Assembly: GCA_949361645.1 (NCBI GenBank)
Contig: OX442416.1
Coordinates: 10,359,869 to 10,423,868, forward strand
DNA length: 64,000 nt
Source of the DNA: Spongilla lacustris
Lineage: Eukaryota > Porifera > Demospongiae > Spongillida > Spongillidae
Direction: 5' to 3'
Part shown: positions 61,922 to 64,000 of the stretch, one piece after another
How positions within the stretch are numbered: position 1 is the first letter of the stretch
How the letters are laid out: each line of letters opens with the position of its first letter
Program-made: the position numbers and the translations under genes
Notes under the pieces: generated by a model
Databases searched by the model: none
What the model was told of the DNA's origin: nothing
What the model saw: only the letters and a program-made list of their open reading frames with translations

Positions 61922-62269
61922 ATGGCTGAATATGACAGCATCAAGGAGTTCTTGCGTTCAGGTTGGCAATGCTATACCTCCGACTGTTCAAAGGATCAAA
62001 AGCGTGCTTTCAGAAGAAAGGTATCAAATTACAAATTGGAGCGTGGCATTCTGTACTACTCCAAAGTGGTTGGAAGGAATCAAAATTTGCCCGAGCGAAA
62101 CTGGAGAAGGGTTATAACGAGTATACGTACCTTGGAACGCATGGAAAGTTGCCATGCTGCATGCTCTACAAGGTACAACAGCTCTAATTATATCACTGTG
62201 CTAAAACAATGTTATACTGCAGAGTATATTAAGTTGTATTATTCTAGAATACAAGTGTTATACAATTAG
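61922..62269 (+). CDS. 115-aa frame with integrase zinc-binding-like N-terminal sequence
   Basis: ATG in a fair context (AAGAAATGG). MAEYDSIKEFLRSGWQCYTS, SKDQKRAFRRKVSNYKLERG, ILYYSK, WRRVI and ERMESCHA recall the segment before the H2C2 zinc finger of Gypsy-type or domesticated integrases, where the chain would go on to ACH-x-GHxG. Here it degenerates after SCHAACSTRY into AT-rich sequence. A related broken fragment is at 29518-29757. A donor-like ACAAGGTACAAC at 62168 could continue it to an unseen exon. Confidence 0.4.
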   Translation: MAEYDSIKEFLRSGWQCYTSDCSKDQKRAFRRKVSNYKLERGILYYSKVVGRNQNLPERNWRRVITSIRTLERMESCHAACSTRYNSSNYITVLKQCYTAEYIKLYYSRIQVLYN

Positions 62270-63600
62270 AGCGTATAACGGCAACATCCGCTGGCGTATT
62301 CTGCTGTTATACCACTACCAAAGATGCACTGCGAGTATACTACTGTTATACAACACTCTCGTTACCAGACCCAACATGACGGCATTGTGTAGTCTCGTAC
62401 CCAGACGTATTAATAATCTGGGTACGAGACTATGTACAACAGTATGCGCGTGAGCAAACTTTTGAACAGATACGAATCGCCTTTTCTCAAGCCTTGGAGG
62501 AGTCTGGGACAGCAATGTAACTGTTAGCAGCTACATATTGGTGTGTGTTGATCGCTCCGATCGTTAAATACTCCGTACTAGTATGTTCCATGACGGCTAC
62601 TTTCATCTGATCATGCACGTAAATTGGTAAGAATCCATGTGGCCCATACATGTACGTGGTGCATTCCGCTAGGTTGGCTCCTGCCAAATACCATAGAATT
62701 GGGCTCCGTTATTTAACCGTACCTCAAATGGGTAGCCCTTTGTCAGCTCTTAATTCGTGTGTCTGAGTATAGTACAATCCCATGTACGAAACGTAAAAAA
62801 CTTGTGTCTAGGAGTGATATAAAGGAGTGCGTTAATTGATGTGCGTGTCTAGGACTGTACATGTGAAGAGTTTTGTTGATACGTGTGTAAGCTAGTGAAG
62901 TGAGAGGTGTAGAAACTATTTTGTGTATAGTAGTGAATATCAACACTCTAGATATCCTGTACACATAGCAATTCCAATTGCAGCAGCGGCGTAGCATTAG
63001 CACTTGCTAGAGAGGCAGCACAGGCGTGTGCATAGGCCTACATGTAGCGCACACGCAATACATTTTAACGAAGTAGACCGTTGAAAACTGATTAAAATAT
63101 TATTTGTAAAATCCATCAGAACATTGGATGTGATGTTGTGTAGACTCTGACACTCACACAACCTGTGATGGACATTTGTCCCCATGAGTGCGCGTGTTCA
63201 AGTGGGTGTATTTCTTACCATGGTAGTCACCATTCCATTTATACTCATTAAAGGCATATGTAAGCACATCTCTGTTGAGTTTGTGTGGGAATTTGATGTT
63301 ATCCGATCACCGGATAGGCAGGTACAGCAGAATAACTCGTGTTAGATATACAGGCCTCTAATGCTGGAACTGAATTTCTGGAATGGAATAAATTTGGTTC
63401 AATGCCTTCACTTTGACCATATTAGGATGCTTACATATGTTCATGTCTATAAACATTCAATGGACAGGTGCTAAGGCCATTATGCTTGCATGTGGCATAA
63501 GCATATTTATAAGACATGTACAGTAAAATTTGGGTAATGTGGTCACCTTGATATGTTCACATGCTATAGGGCACTGAGCTGATCCTGGGTGTGCTATAGT
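62270..63600. other. No gene recognised
   Basis: Only short frames. Contains the 41-bp AGTCTCGTACCCAGA palindrome at 62391-62431. Confidence 0.45.
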
Positions 63601-63769
63601 GATCTGATCCCCAAGTGTAATGGTAGGGAGGGTGGATGTGGTGGCTCTAATGTTTACAGGTAGAGGTAGGGAAACAGATGTTCCCCTCCCTCTTTCTTTC
63701 TGTTCCCCTCCCTCCATTTATCAGTGCCCCTCCCACCCTACTCTCCTCATCCTCTGCCCCTCCCATGCT

Positions 63770-63865
63770 CCCTCAGCTGCAGTTGGCAGGTAACCCTATT
63801 GCTGCCCATCAGGAATATCGTGTCAAGGTCGCTGCACACCTCTCCAAAGAGATTGTACATATAGG
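63770..63865 (+). CDS. Candidate short exon, plus strand
   Basis: After a pyrimidine-rich tract and CTCAGCTGCAG an open stretch reads LAGNPIAAHQEYRVKVAAHL then SKEIVHIG up to ATAG|GTCACATG. Composition looks coding, but the family is not recognised and the gene would continue outside the window. Confidence 0.3.
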
Positions 63866-63885
63866 TCACATGCTGTGTCTCTTAT

Positions 63886-64000
63886 GTGCACAAGGGGAGT
63901 GTCACTGGTGCGCATGAGGGGAGTGTCACTGGTGCGCACAAGGGGAGTGTCACTGGTGCGCACAAGGGGAGTGTCACTGGTGCGCACAAGTGGAGTGTCA
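63886..64000. repeat. 24-bp tandem repeat AGGGGAGTGTCACTGGTGCGCACA at the right edge
   Basis: Four to five copies, continuing past the window end. Confidence 0.9.

Overview
This window is eukaryotic, from an animal. Genes are broken into short exons with GT-AG (and one recurrent GC-AG) introns, introns are full of minisatellites and short DNA transposons, and there is a 200-base assembly gap. Two large modular receptor genes (Ig-like; SRCR plus sushi) read on the minus strand with almost every module bounded by phase-1 introns. That composition, together with the dispersed palindrome TACATGTA, suggests a marine invertebrate such as a sponge. This is an inference from content; nothing in the sequence names the species.

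Layout. 1-22.3 kb: an immunoglobulin-superfamily gene on the minus strand. A signal-peptide exon at 22.23-22.29 kb is followed by seven tandem copies of a four-exon cassette (D-C-B-A, about 2-2.5 kb each), then two copies of an E-F exon pair, then exons G and H, and it continues past the left edge. Fixed introns of the array carry minisatellites (20-bp and 20/21-bp units). Two neighbouring cassettes share the same MITE insertion, and one intron holds a double palindrome. A 2.1-kb transposon sits at the first Ig exon and has duplicated the splice acceptor.

22.3-32 kb: mostly gene-poor and rich in mobile elements. It holds a 1.76-kb terminal-inverted-repeat element with a decayed zinc-binding/RING reading frame, palindromic repeats and poly-G tracts. 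32.15-33.83 kb: a compact and apparently intact seven-exon TMEM164 homologue on the minus strand. 35.1-37.1 kb: coding-like plus-strand segments that I could not assign. 38.86-39.72 kb: a hAT-type element with a perfect 8-bp duplication. 39.85-40.55 kb: a frameshifted, intronless SAM-methyltransferase copy.

42.9-59.8 kb: a minus-strand scavenger-receptor gene. From 5' to 3' it has about a dozen SRCR modules, three sushi/CCP modules, a transmembrane exon and a cytoplasmic tail whose splice phases all join. Several modules are broken (TGA stops, frameshifts, truncations) beside intact ones, so the gene is either decaying, skipping symmetric exons, or affected by assembly error. A 2.08-kb transposon lies between the halves. 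59.8-64 kb holds nested transposons (hAT inside another inverted-repeat element), a MITE with an 11-bp duplication, a pogo-like MITE and a short integrase-like reading frame.

Together the two receptor genes look like a surface/secreted recognition locus diversifying by exon-cassette duplication. The most noteworthy point is that minisatellites repeatedly grow out of splice junctions and that array copies appear to be recently homogenised.
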